A DNA stretch of 64,000 nt, taken from contig NC_092189.1 of the NCBI RefSeq assembly GCF_043641665.1, forward strand, positions 7,705,333-7,769,332, given 5' to 3'. Numbering within the stretch: the stretch's first letter is position 1; every line of letters starts with the position of its first letter. The translations under genes and the position numbers were made by a program. This document shows, piece by piece, positions 53,026-64,000 of the stretch. The notes beneath the pieces were generated by a model that did not search any database, had not been told where the DNA came from, and worked only from the letters and a program-made list of their open reading frames with translations. The DNA comes from Enoplosus armatus (taxonomy: Eukaryota; Chordata; Actinopteri; Centrarchiformes; Enoplosidae).

Positions 53026-54144
53026 TCATTTCTTGTTTAGACTGACCGTCTCTATGTTGTGGCCTCCTGGATACAGTCTGTGGCAGCCCAGCAGGATGGA
53101 GAAGGCCTTGCGGAAATCTGCATTGAAGGCATAGATGATGGGGTTGAGGGAGGAATTAGCCCAGCCGAACCACACGAACACGTCAAACGTGGTGGGGCTG
53201 ATGCAGGGGAAAGCCTCCCCTCCGCTCGACTGCTCGCAGAAGGGCACCATGCAGTTGAGGATGAAGAACGGGAGCCAGCAGCACACAAACACCCCCATGA
53301 TCACCGACAGTGTCTTCAGCACCTTGGTCTCCCTCTTGAACGTCATTTTGAAAGAGCTCTCAGACTCTGCGATGCTGGAGCCTCCGCCCATGCTGTCGTG
53401 TCTGTTCTTGGCACTTTCGGCCGCTCGCTCCAGGGCCGAGATCCTCCTGATTTGTCTGTGTGCGATGCGGTAGATCTGGGTGTAGGTGGCCACCATGATG
53501 GCCACAGGGATGTAAAAGCTTATGAGAGAGGTGGAGATGGCGTAGGTCCTGTTCAGGCTCGAGTCACAGTTCTCTGGGCCGCGGTAGGATGTAGTGTTTA
53601 AACCTGAAGAGCCAGGGGACCCAGTGAGAGGGGTGTAAGGTTTAGTTTGGGCCTTGTGCCAGTTGAGCTGCACTGGGATGAAGGAAATGAGCACAGACAG
53701 CGTCCAGGCCACACTGATCATCACGTATGCCACTCTGGGTGTCATCTTCCTCTCGTAGCGAAAGGGGCTGGAGATGGCCCAGTAGCGGTCCAAGCTTATC
53801 ACACAAAGGTTCAAAATGGACGCTGTGGAGCACATAATGTCAAAAGCCACCCAGGTATCGCAGAAGGACCCAAACGGCCAGAATCCGGCAATCTCCGTCA
53901 CCGCCTTCCACGGCATCACCAAGATGGCGACCAAGAGGTCTGACACGGCTAGCGAGATCACAAAAAAGTTGGTCACTTTGGAGCGCAGGTGTCGAAACTT
54001 GGTGACGGCAGCGCAAACAAGAGTGTTCCCCAGCAAGGTGGTGAGGATGAGCAGCGAGAGGAAACAGCCAGTCAGGACGCGGCTCGATGGAGCCTCATCC
54101 ATAAACCCATTGTCGATGACAGTCGTGAAGTTCATGAGATCCAT
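53026..54144 (-). CDS. drd1: Dopamine D1-class receptor, intronless coding region
   Basis: One uninterrupted 372-residue frame. It has seven membrane segments, from [20 protein letters not shown] to the NPxxY helix. Landmarks: N-glycosylation sites N5 (NFT), N183 and N198; D102 in TM3 for the amine; the disulfide pair C95 and C193; DRY at 119-121; W290 in CCWLPFF; NPIIY at 334-338; palmitoylation Cys at 354. Loop 3 has [17 protein letters not shown] and [20 protein letters not shown], and the tail is short and ends IETVSLNKK. These match D1 (D1A) more closely than D5 or fish D1C. Role: Gs-coupled dopamine receptor raising cAMP in brain and retina. Loop 2 is longer than in mammals. Position 5.42 of the TM5 serine set is Thr (T205) while S206 and S209 are kept. 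It is transcribed toward msx2. Teleosts carry duplicates; which one is undecided. Confidence 0.96.
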   Translation of the reverse strand: MDLMNFTTVIDNGFMDEAPSSRVLTGCFLSLLILTTLLGNTLVCAAVTKFRHLRSKVTNFFVISLAVSDLLVAILVMPWKAVTEIAGFWPFGSFCDTWVAFDIMCSTASILNLCVISLDRYWAISSPFRYERKMTPRVAYVMISVAWTLSVLISFIPVQLNWHKAQTKPYTPLTGSPGSSGLNTTSYRGPENCDSSLNRTYAISTSLISFYIPVAIMVATYTQIYRIAHRQIRRISALERAAESAKNRHDSMGGGSSIAESESSFKMTFKRETKVLKTLSVIMGVFVCCWLPFFILNCMVPFCEQSSGGEAFPCISPTTFDVFVWFGWANSSLNPIIYAFNADFRKAFSILLGCHRLYPGGHNIETVSLNKK

Positions 54145-55014
54145 CCCTGAACATGTGCCGGTTGGGGAGTGTTTATTTAAGTCATGCTGAAGAGCTACAT
54201 TATATCCACAGGATTAGAATCTAGGAGGCTCCTGTGCTCCAGCCTTGCAAAGAAATCTCCATCATTGTGTCTTCTGATGAATGATGAATGACGAAGGATG
54301 AGATGTTCGAGGCAAACCCTCTCTGGGCCGGACATTTGCCTCCTGACTTTGTAAATTAGATTTGACATCGTTTGAGCTGCAGTGCTGAAGAGGTAGTGGT
54401 AACTTAATTCCTCGGAGTAATGACCGTGAGCTCTTCTGTCTGCCCTGTTTGTGGGTCCCAAATGGCTTTAATTTTAGGAATCCTGTCTGCTTACTTAAGT
54501 CATCAACAGCCCTGTGGATTAAAGAAATATAACATTTATTATATATTATATAACATTGGATATATGTGTATTCATTTACAGTTCTTGTCATAAAAATGCA
54601 ACATTGGTTAAAATACTGTCTTTATTTTGGTGTCTTGTTTACGTAAGCTCTTGTGTATGTCATATAGCCGAATATATTGTGTATTGCCAGTGACCCGATT
54701 TCAAAGAGCACACAGGTTACAACTGTCACAGCAGGAATTTCCCATGAGAGCACTGTAATTATTAAGACGTGATCAAGAGTCCACCTTCCTACACAAAAAA
54801 TATGTTTCTATTTAAATCTCAATCATCATACCCACCTCCGATTCACACAGACGCGGTCAGCTGTAGCTTGACTTCACATTTCAAAATAAATGTCCCATCG
54901 CTTCCAATAAGGACTTCGCAGCGTAAAGTCCATCCAAAAGGGCATCCGGTCAAAACAAAAACAATGATTGTATCCTTGACAGGCTCCACATCGCTGGCTT
55001 AATAAACAACACAT

Positions 55015-55041
55015 AACAACAACAACAACAACAACAACAAC
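55015..55041. repeat. (AAC)n trinucleotide microsatellite
   Basis: Nine AAC-type units after an imperfect lead-in (aataaacaacacat). Confidence 0.93.
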
Positions 55042-56219
55042 AGTGTTCAGATGTCACTCAGTCATCACCGCTCGCGCTGCGTCCTCCTGCAGCCTCAGCA
55101 CGCGTCTGCGGCCAAATCCCAGAGAGCGTGCGCTCCGTTGCTCTGACGTTGTCCCATTCAAGAGAAAGTGAAGGACTGGAAGCATGTGACTGTGGCCCTT
55201 CGGCGACCGACCCCGTTACACTGCCTAATGCACGGTGCGATAAGGCAGGTTACACCTGATTTGTCACGAGGACAGCCTCTTATACTCACGAGGTTTAAAC
55301 ATCACAGTGCCGACGAAAGCAGCCTGTTATCAGCAGCGCCTTCTCTTCATTCCATCCAGTTAAAGCTGCACTGTGGTGGAGTTTAATTAAATTAACATGC
55401 CGGTTATAAAACTGAATCAGGACAAGGGCCAAACACGCGGGGGCAGTGGGTCGCTGAGGCCACCTAACGGAGAAAGAGAACAACTGCGTGTCAAGCTGCA
55501 AGGAACACAAAAGCCCATGTGAGGGGTTTTACTTCTGTGCGGGATTTTAATGAATGAAATAGAGATTTTTATGAAAGACAGCTTTATGCCCAGACAGACG
55601 ATTAGAGCAGAAACTCACGTTCTTCATCCAATCGCGCCAGAGTCTTCATGTGCACGCCAATGTCACCTTCAGCCGCAGTCTGCTCCGGCCGGTAAATCGT
55701 GCACTGCTAGTAAAGATCCTGGCAATATCTGCCAGCGTGCCCGTAGTTGTTTTATTCACTTCAAGCTGGTGTCTCGCACGCAGAGCGTAGTGGGATGCAG
55801 AGACAATCGTGACATGCCAGCTGTCACCTTATAGTGATGTGAGTACTTCTGACAGGAGGAAAAGAGACAGCTTTTACCCTTTTCCATCACAAACATCCAC
55901 GCTATAAGATGTGTAATAATTGGGTTAAAGCCACGGGGCGACAATTAGTGTGTAGAAAAATAAAGTAAGACAAAAGTAATTGTCCTTTTGCCATTTCCCA
56001 TCTCTCACTCTGTCCTGTAATTCTTAATCCTAATTATACAACAATAACCTGGCCTACTCTGACTGTAAACACTACATTTGTAATATAATAATACTGAATA
56101 TTTCATTATACAATTACGACAAAGAAGCAATAATAAAACAGTGTTATTTGTTTTTTACAGTTTCAATATTTAGGATGTAAATTTAGCCTTTTAAGTATTG
56201 ATCCCTGTTGAGAAATAGA

Positions 56220-56305
56220 GGACACAATTTGTTGATTAATTGCGAAGTCAAACGATAGAATATTAATCATCAACTATTTTGATAATCAATTAATTTTAGA
56301 GGTGC
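56220..56305. repeat. Repeat family D, copy 2
   Basis: 'gttgattaattgcgaagtca' followed by 'tcatcaactattttgataat' and 'caattaatttta', matching the common teleost TAATCGATTAA-type repeat also seen in the msx2 intron. Confidence 0.55.
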
Positions 56306-57492
56306 TGGTAGGTGGATTTTGTTACCTTCGGACAGAAGGTAAGGATAACCTTAGCTGTTTCCTCCTCTTTCCAGTCTTAGCTGACAGACTGCTGACTGTA
56401 GCCTTGTATTGAATGGACAAACATGAGAGTGGTATTGATCTTCTCATCTACCAAGAAAGCAAATAAGCGTGTATGCGAAACTTTAACTTCAAACATGTCA
56501 GCTAATCACTATTAGTGCTCTGCCTTCCACTTCCCTCCAAAGACCATCTAAAACATTTTCTCCTATTTGTTATGATCGTGTTTAGATTCTTGTCATCCTG
56601 TATGTACTGCCTCCTTTCATAAAGAGATGGTATGTTCTTCCCTTTTCCCAGGTCTTTTTCCGTGACTGCCTGAGTGCTGCCTTTCTTGGAGGACATCAAA
56701 GACGCAGCAGCCAGGAAGGGTCTAGAGATCAAAGGTCAGAGGTGAGACCGGGGCAGACGGGCAAGCCGAGGTGCATTGTGGGCACTACTTCAGAGCGTCC
56801 CTCTCCACCTGCCTCATGCTCGGCTACTTTTCTATGTTCAAAGGTGCAGCTGCTGCTCCTCTAAAACTCGTTTCCCATGCATTTCAAAGCTTCTCGTGCT
56901 GCACTGACGTGACTCAGAGGGCGTGTAGGAACAGATAAGACAAACCACAACTGGTTTGCACATAATCTGTAAATCTCCACGTTACATTTTCCAAGATCTC
57001 CTGTTGAAGTCATGGCAAACCTCTGTTTTTAGCCTGACGTGGGATGACAGGTACCCAGCCACCCGCAAAACACACAAGTGCTGTGAGTAAGACAGCTGAG
57101 AGCTAAACGGGCTGTTTCAGGAAACCTAAATGTTACAAAACCTCAAACCTCTCTCTGCACTGTGCATGTGTGAACAGCCAGCCCTGCATATTTATCAGTC
57201 ATGCTTACCTGTGCAGGTTATTACGGGTCCATGTGTGTGTGGTATATAAACATATCAACTCCTACTGCTCTCCAGATGGGTAGAGTTGATAAGGGAGACA
57301 GTGATTCACTTAAGCTCTCTCTTTACTCCCTGTCTCTCCTCTATCATGCATTCACAGTGCACTTACACTTTTTATATAGGGTGAATTCAATCTTTTTATC
57401 TTTTAGCATCCAAATAGTGTAACAACAACATAGCAGCAGTTCAGTGAAGGATTTACAAATACTCAGTGAGAACAAATGAAGGAATTAGTTGA

Positions 57493-57498
57493 TTTATT
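57493..57498 (-). terminator. Poly(A) signal of the cytokine-like gene
   Basis: AATAAA on the minus strand, 330 bases after the stop codon and 100 bases after the AU-rich element. Confidence 0.65.
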
Positions 57499-57597
57499 TG
57501 ATGACAGCATTTCCAAACTGAAATAATGTTTTTCACATTGTGAATATTACTTTGCGCCATCCAGCCAGCTGAATACATCATATGAAAGGTCTACATA

Positions 57598-57662
57598 TAA
57601 ATAACAAAAATAAATACATTGTGAAATAAATAGACATAAATAATATTCATAAATACATAAAT
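57598..57662 (-). promoter_or_regulatory. AU-rich instability element in the 3' UTR
   Basis: Six ATTTA pentamers within 65 bases on the minus strand (plus-strand TAAAT at 57598, 57611, 57627, 57637, 57650 and 57658), in an A/T-only context. Clusters like this mark short-lived cytokine and early-response mRNAs, where proteins such as TTP/ZFP36 promote decay. Confidence 0.75.
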
Positions 57663-57827
57663 ACACATTTTGAAAAATTCTGAATTGGAAACTGCATGAA
57701 AATAGATATCTAATACATTCACTGGACAAATCTGTAATTTCATTTTTATATGGAGACATTGACTGAAAATAACTCATCAGGAACAATTGAAGCGTCCCTG
57801 CATAAAACAGAAAACAGGCAGGAATCT

Positions 57828-58650
57828 TCATCTTCCCCTGGAGTTGTTCAGCTTCTTGAGGAAAGTAATGTACTGCCTGAAAGGTGCCGAAATGTTTGTG
57901 CTCTCCGTCATTTGGCAATGGTCAACAATCTGGAAGAGGAACAGAGAGGGTTTGGGATTACTCTCATCATGATATGCATGATATGACTCAGCAAGTAAAC
58001 AGAAAGAACTCTGTATCTGTCAAGGAATCACACAGTCACATACCTGTTGGGTAACATTTCGATGTGGTCCTAGAGCCCTCAGGTTGGCCCTAAGTTCTTG
58101 GAGAATTTTCTTGCTGTTTTGATGTACCGTCACATTGGTAAGAAGGTGCTCCAGCTCCTTGATAAAGACACCCACACAGGACGACTGCAATGGAAAAATG
58201 ACGAGGCCTAGTCAGGCTGTTGCAAATACAGTGCATGTGTCAATCACAAAGCTTGGTCTAGCCCATTCTGATTGCGGATGGTGAAAAGATGCAACACTTA
58301 CCGCATTATTGGACATAGATTGTGATGGCACACGCAGTCCCTCCAGCTATAGGAACAGGGCATTTATATGAATGAATATGAATGCATTAAGCACTGAGAG
58401 TCATTGAGAGTGAAGCGTTTGACAGCAGACACAGGATGGTGAAGCCACAGTACACTGCAAGTGTTAAATGAAATAAGGTGTGATAATACCAATGAATTAT
58501 ACTTACAGATGTGAAATTGATTTTGTTGACTCTTTTGAGTTTGTTGAGTTTGTCCATCCTGTCTATCATCTCCCTGTTCAAGGCCATGTTTGACCTAACA
58601 CTGTGGCAGAGATGCAACAGGACAACAAGGACCAACACGCACTTCGTCAT
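57828..58650 (-). CDS. Secreted short four-helix cytokine (IL-4/13- or IL-5-like)
   Basis: Exons on the minus strand: 58650-58507, 58346-58302, 58184-58044 and 57929-57828. All introns are GT-AG and phase 0, and the exons encode 48, 15, 47 and 33 residues, total 143. Residues 1-20 (MTKCVLVLVVLLHLCHSVRS) are a signal peptide. The mature part is helical in pattern, with REMIDRMDKLNKLKRV in exon 1 and QYITFLKKLNN in exon 4. It has only two cysteines (C66, C115) and six N-glycosylation sites (N45, N62, N80, N106, N122, N138). A tiny second exon, phase-0 introns and an ATTTA-rich 3' UTR are the signature of the IL-3/IL-4/IL-5/IL-13/GM-CSF group. C66 and C115 fall where human IL-4 has C46-C99 and IL-5 has C44-C86. 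The LRALGP...C..TE....F..FLKKL segment recalls IL-4; the GLRVP...C segment and exon sizes recall IL-5. Likely role: type-2 immune cytokine. Family assignment is inference. Confidence 0.75.
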
Positions 58651-58740
58651 ACTGCAGCGTAGTCTCTCGCTCTCTTCCTCAGCAGCCTCTCTTTGTTGTC
58701 TTTAAGTGAGAGTCCTGATGTGAACAGTCTGCCCATTCTG

Positions 58741-58748
58741 TTTATATA
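58741..58748 (-). promoter_or_regulatory. TATA box of the cytokine-like gene
   Basis: TATATAAA on the minus strand, 91 bases before the ATG, predicting a start site near 58712. Just upstream are an AAGGAAGT-like Ets/NFAT core (58768-58773, plus-strand reading) and a TGACATCA CRE/AP-1-like site (58777-58784), a reasonable inducible immune promoter. Confidence 0.65.
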
Positions 58749-58789
58749 CAGAAGTCAGTGAAGAAAAGGAAGTCACTGATGTCATCGTT

Positions 58790-61700
58790 GTACACCTACC
58801 TGGAAATGCAAATCACTCACACAATTTTTTTTTATGCCATGTAATGTGGAAGTGGCGCATTTTAATAGTTAGCACAAATAAGCCTATTTTAAAAAATATT
58901 TAAAAAATATTTAGAAAAATCTCTGATCTTATGGCAAAATATTAAGAACCACCGCTGACTATCTTCCACCTGAAGAATTTAATAATCTGTTATGAGCGGC
59001 AACAATCTTTGCATCTGCATTCTGTTAGAAGACAATCTTGATGAGACAACACAACTCAACACATAAGGACTTTGTTACCTAAAGTGAACTTCCTTCCTTG
59101 TCAAGACATAAAGAAAGCACAATATTTAGGAACTGTGTGTACAAATGTAAATAGAGGATATTCTGTTATGAGCTGTACATTGAAAAGTATTGAATACAAT
59201 AGCCACATATAGTGACATATTGAAGCTTATGTTCAATTTTGATGTTACGTGAAGCTACTGTGTTATATTGTATGGTAAAGTACATTTCCTGTGAGTATAT
59301 AAAACACAAAATAACACTTTTTCACACACTTTTTTTGCATTATACTGTAGGACATTTCTGTCATTTTGTCCAGGACTGTATGACCTACAACTTCTCAGAC
59401 TGAAAAACGGAACATTAAAATCTTCACAGTTCATGGCACATGGTCCAGTGGTGACAACGTTTATCTATAAATATTAAGTGAGAGGTTGCACTCTTTTCTT
59501 GTCAACTGGACTCCCCAGTTAAAAGCTTCGCAAATAGATCAGCTTTATAGAATTAATAAATTGTGGTGTCTGCTGACGTCATATTTTGAAATGACTGCGA
59601 CCTCATTAGTGACCTTGTGATCTATTTACATCTCTCAAAAATGTTGCTATAATACAAACGTCCCCTCTCATTCACGAGGTAGAGCTGGTCTTAGAGGTGC
59701 AAATATTATAAAAGTCTTATACATCTTCTCAATCTACACAGTAACCAGTAAACCGATTTAACCCACTACTACAACATGTTAGAAATGAACTTGGGTGAAC
59801 TGGTGTGTCTTTGACCAGAGGAAGCTCGATCGAGAGCAAAATATAGCACACTCTTACAAGTATAAGGAAGTACGTTCTTGAAGAGTGAAAGAAACTGAGA
59901 TGGGCAACTCTCTTGCACCTCAGTCTCTGTGGTCAGAAAAACGATGTTTTAACTATTAACTATGGGTGACGTGATAGTTTCTATTTTACTTTTCCCATGT
60001 CCAGTGGATTAGTTACACTGATGACTCATGCCAGTGATAACATCTTGTTGATCTTTATAACTGATTTGCCAAAGAGTGGGTGGGGGAGATCCCCTCACAG
60101 ACAGTTATAGTTACACACAGTATAGTTAATAAGTCACAGTTTCACTCCTACGAAACATGCACTGCCAACGCAGACAAATTGCTAGCTAGCTAACGTAGCA
60201 AAATACTGTCATGAGTGGCTAACGTCAGCTAATTCATCCAGACTCCCAGGGCTAATATGGCTGGTAAATTGGCTAGTTTGCCGTTTGCAAATCACTTTAT
60301 CAGCTAACGATATGAAGCAACCAATGCCAGATCCATGCAGCGTAGCTAAGTTACAGCGAGCTGGCTAACTTAAGCTTGCCCGCTAACGTTAGCAAAATAC
60401 TAACTGAGTGGATCTGTTAGTTGGCTATCTTGCCAAATTACTCCACCAGCTAACGTGATCCATGATACTAACTGTACATACAACATGTATTAACCTGAAA
60501 CCCAATTTTAGCTATTCGAATAGTTTACATTAATTTCCTAAATCCTAAATTTCCCATGTTTGGGTCCAGACCCTCAAGAAAAAATCCACGATTGACCCAG
60601 AGGGACAGCTCATTGTTTAAAGTGGTATTTGTTCACTTCCTGAAAGTAGACCAAATTAGATTTAAAAGACCTGTCTTAAGTCCAAAGGCTGTCATTTGAA
60701 GGAAGTAAATAAAAATGGGTACAATTTCCTTGTGCAATTTCAGAAGTCGCACTCAGTTGTAGAGAACGTGCAGTGTCATTTCCAAACTTCCAAAATACTG
60801 TGAATTGACATGTGAATTGATTTAAGTTCTGCCTTTCCTCGTGTTCACTCATAAGTCTTTGTGAGGGAATAATCTAAATGATGTCAGATGAGTTCATGTG
60901 AGTGCTGCTGTGGTTGATAGAGCAATAACACGAGCTACAATCCAAATACAAACACCAATTTGATTTTAACTTGACCCAATTTCTAAATATGATAAATGCA
61001 TTTCTCCTAAATGTTACCTAGTATCTTTGTAGATCTTCGTTGAGCTGCAACTTTGTGACTCATACTGGATCTAAGGTAGGTATGCAGTTGCAACGTTTTG
61101 CAGCTGTCATCATGGAAGTTTGTGTGGTGCCTTTGTCTTTAACACCATCAGTGGATGGAGTTTCAGATGAGTGTGCAAGTGTCAATTTGAGGAGGACTGA
61201 GGGGAACATCAGTGCTCTTCTGCACACAACAGGGGAATCTTTGCACTGAGGGAAAGAAGCAACAGAAAAATGGCAGAAAGAACCTACAACCTTTGGCCTT
61301 CAGTCACAATTCCCAAGGTCCTCAACTTATTCTTAACTCAAATATGTACATGTAAGTGCTGTTTCCTTTGATAGTGGTGTTGAGTGTTGATTACAGGGTT
61401 GTTAGTCCTCTCACAGACCTGATAAAGCTCAAAAGTATCTGCGTTAGATCGTGAACAGATTATGAGATAATGGGTCCCTAGTAACTGATGCTCCAAAGGT
61501 CCCCTGTCCTACATCCCGTACCCCCAGGCAGACACGATTCATGAAGATGTCAAAATGGCTTCTTTGCTGTGACATCTTCAAAGTGAAGCTGTTTTGCGAA
61601 AGGAGTTTTGACTAAACCCTTCGACTCTCCAACAAGAAATGTTGATAGTCACATGGAGGCTCTGGTTTATGGGGCCCCTTGACCTCTCTGGCCCTTCAGC

Positions 61701-64000
61701 GATTGCTGGGAAACATAGAGACTCACAAAGGAAAAGATAGTTACCTTTGATCTCTCTGTCTGGGACCTGTATGTTGTATTGCTTGTAAATGTAACGCTAG
61801 TGGGTGAACCTGAGATTGCTGACTACGAGTGCAGGAAAAAACTTTGGTCAACTCTTGAGAGATCGTGCGCTGATAACGTGTGAATCTTGCATTTCCATTG
61901 AGACACTATTTCATTTTGAGCTTGGCACTTTCAAAGCTTAACTTGTCACCATCAATACTGAATTCTAAAGATATGTAAAAATAGTTAAACATGATTCCTG
62001 TATGTCTGTACGTCTGCTTCACACCTTACCTATCTGCTGTGTTAGTTGCTGAGAATGACAAAGCGATAATCTAAGTGTGTGTGTGTGCACAACCTCAGAA
62101 AGGATTTTTTTTTAAAGCTGTTTGTTTAACAGTTGTTGTTTAGCTGTTTGGTTAGGTTTGTTTCACTAGTGAAAGTCATAAAGCAAAAGTACTTCATGAA
62201 GAGTTCACATTTTACACAGTAATAGATAACCGTTTTCCTTTGAAGGGACTAAAAACTTAGGAGAAACCCGTTTGCGCTACTGATGCTGTAGAACGGAGGC
62301 TCGATGGGAAAGCTCCAGTCAATACATACAGATGACAAATTAAATGAAGAATCCTGAATATGTGAATGGAGACCATAACAAATGAAACTGAATGGTTTCA
62401 TGAGTATGAGCCCAGGCTTCTGTAGCTTAGTTATGTTAGCATAGGAAGCACATGTGGGTATTACGTAAGAGCATTAGGGCCAAACATAAGGGGAATAAAG
62501 TTGAAATGTTGAGAATAAACCTGACATTTCAGGAGTACATGGGGGACCTGGTTTTCTCCAGACAGTTGAGACCAGAGTTCAGTTATGGCATTAGAAAATG
62601 ATTAAAGCTCAGTGGGCTTTGTGCAAATTATGTGAAAGAATCTACCTGTCCTACAGTCTGCTCTGCTATGTTGGTACTCGGCGCTCTGCTGATACGGTAG
62701 TATCCCATTCAGACCGTCTGGCAGACACCTGACCCTGTTTGGGACTAAGTCTGAATGAGACAAAGTTTAGGGAAGCTGCTGTGCGCTGCTCTGTATCAGA
62801 GATGGAAAACCGAGACTAACTGAAACTAACACTTCTGATCAGGCATAAATCTCACCTTTGTGTGGCTTATGGTCCACACAAATGTTAACTTTACCACCTC
62901 TGATGATGAAGTGCATCTCACAGCGGCTTCCCTGAACTTCTCAGTGGGAAGCATCCTGGAGTAAGACAGTCCAAAACAGAGCAAAGGAGCCTGTAAGTTA
63001 GGGGGGAAGCAAGTCAAAATAACTATAGGCTGTCAGGAAATGCTAAAACATGCACATGTAATCAAATCAACCTATAAGTGTATGACTCTAAGCCACCTAT
63101 TCTATTATAAATTTATTCTCGAAATATTACAACTTTTTTCTCAAAATATTACGCCTTTTTTTCAAAATCTTTTTCTTTCTAACAGTGGCCCTAATACTCA
63201 GTCGTAGGATATAGCATGCTAACCTGCTAACAAAAGTAATATTGGGTCATTTCAGTGTGCATACTGTCATTCACATTGTTAATGAAATTACTACTCAATT
63301 CATTTATTATTACATTCCATTAAAATTAATTTATTGGTTAAACTGGTTCAACTTCAGTTAACCAAAATGTTTGTTAATGAGCTCCCATTCATATTACCTG
63401 CTGGTCATAGACCAGACCAGTATTGCATCATCAAGTGCATTTGGGAGGAAATAATCACATAATGTGAGAAACTACTATGATACCAGAAACAACTGTATTA
63501 ATAACCAAAGCTTTCACACTGAGTTTGGGGAACATGAGATACATGAATATTCACTTTCAGTGTGGTGAATAGCTACATTTGATGGATAGCTAGCTTGAGT
63601 GGGAGGCTGCTGGAGTACAGTTGTACAGTTTAGCAGCATCAGTAAACATGACTTTGGTCATCCTGTTAAAGGTATTGTTTAAAAGCAAGTGGTAGAAGCT
63701 CCTCAGGGGAGTTCATTGTTGGAGTTGAAAGTGGGTTTAGTCCAGGTGCAGACCTGCCCAATAGCCTTTGGGCCTTGCCGCGGTTTGTCTGTCTGTTCGT
63801 CTGGTGTAAACAACAAATAAAACACACACCAGGTGAAGACCAGGTTCTTGCAAAAATTCAGTTCAATTGAGTTTTTCCTCTCATCAAATGAACAATTGTC
63901 CAACTATTTGTTCCAGTCACATTACATCTAATCCTAAATGTCATTAAATCTAACGTGATAAAAACTAATGCTCTACAGAGGTAGTTTTGTAGTTGCAGCA
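58790..64000. other. Right-hand intergenic DNA, no gene seen
   Basis: Open frames at 61040-61249, 62826-63017 and 63703-63903 are short and show no family resemblance or splice support. The only structure noticed is a diverged duplicated segment rich in GCTAAC words at 60180-60460. Confidence 0.5.
60180..60460. repeat. Diverged direct duplication rich in GCTAAC/GTTAGC
   Basis: The order 'taacgt(t)agcaaaatact ... gagtgg ... ttggcta...ttgcc ... aaat.act...cagctaacg' occurs once at 60190-60310 and again in shorter form at 60380-60455. It is probably part of a repeat element of fish type. Confidence 0.5.

Larger units (their letters stand above)
54145..57470. other. Region upstream of drd1, to the 3' end of the next gene
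   Basis: Presumed drd1 promoter and 5' UTR (in mammals the 5' UTR has an intron) lie at the left end, but no TATA box or convincing leader exon was pinned down. It contains an AAC array (55015-55041) and a repeat copy (56220-56305). The stretch 55060-55160 is relatively CG-rich and could be a promoter. No coding signal was found. Confidence 0.45.

Noticed and set aside
53059..53601. 180-residue plus-strand frame opposite drd1
   Set aside because: Antisense shadow of the receptor gene.
57201..57422. 73-residue plus-strand frame
   Set aside because: Short, AT-rich, no family resemblance, opposite the end of the cytokine-like transcript.
61040..61249. 69-residue plus-strand frame
   Set aside because: No splice partner or family resemblance; considered as a possible exon but nothing supports it.

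Overview
The window is nuclear DNA from a bony fish, most likely a percomorph teleost. Genes are split into short exons with GT-AG introns. Long gene-poor tracts carry many CA/TG, CTAT and AAC microsatellites and several interspersed repeats that I recognise from percomorph genomes. There are no operons, bacterial promoters or CRISPR-like arrays.

Layout. (1) 1.8-5.7 kb, plus strand: stc2 (stanniocalcin 2), four coding exons, 285 aa. (2) 13.1-20.5 kb, plus strand: cpeb4 (cytoplasmic polyadenylation element-binding protein 4), eleven coding exons, 747 aa with all cassettes included. These include a 51-nt exon and a 24-nt microexon; a GC-box promoter lies near 11.9 kb and a ~2.7 kb AU-rich 3' UTR ends near 23.26 kb. 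(3) 24.4-25.7 kb, plus strand: a three-exon gene for a small basic protein (162 aa) that matches C5orf47 at both ends. (4) 34.7-36.0 kb, plus strand: msx2-type homeobox gene, two exons, 249 aa. (5) 53.0-54.1 kb, minus strand: drd1, an intronless D1-class dopamine receptor of 372 aa. (6) 57.8-58.65 kb, minus strand: a small four-exon gene for a secreted, heavily N-glycosylated 143-aa protein. It has the architecture of a short-chain four-helix cytokine (IL-4/IL-13/IL-5 group), a TATA box, and an AU-rich instability element in its 3' UTR.

The order stc2 - cpeb4 - C5orf47 - msx2 - drd1 is the order I know from human chromosome 5q35, compacted here. bod1, which I expect between stc2 and cpeb4, and nsg2, which I expect between C5orf47 and msx2, are not seen. 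The two large tracts around msx2 (26-34 kb and 37.4-53 kb) are probably its regulatory landscape. They contain no convincing exons, but they hold repeats and a few AT-rich, homeodomain-site-rich stretches that could be conserved enhancers.

The genes do not form one pathway: secreted glycoprotein hormone, translational regulator, unknown small protein, homeobox repressor, aminergic GPCR and cytokine-like ligand. The most notable item is the cytokine-like gene beside drd1. Its exon sizes, all-phase-0 introns and single cysteine pair fit IL-5 at least as well as IL-4/13. All exon boundaries below were read by eye from splice sites and frame; no alignment or database search was run.
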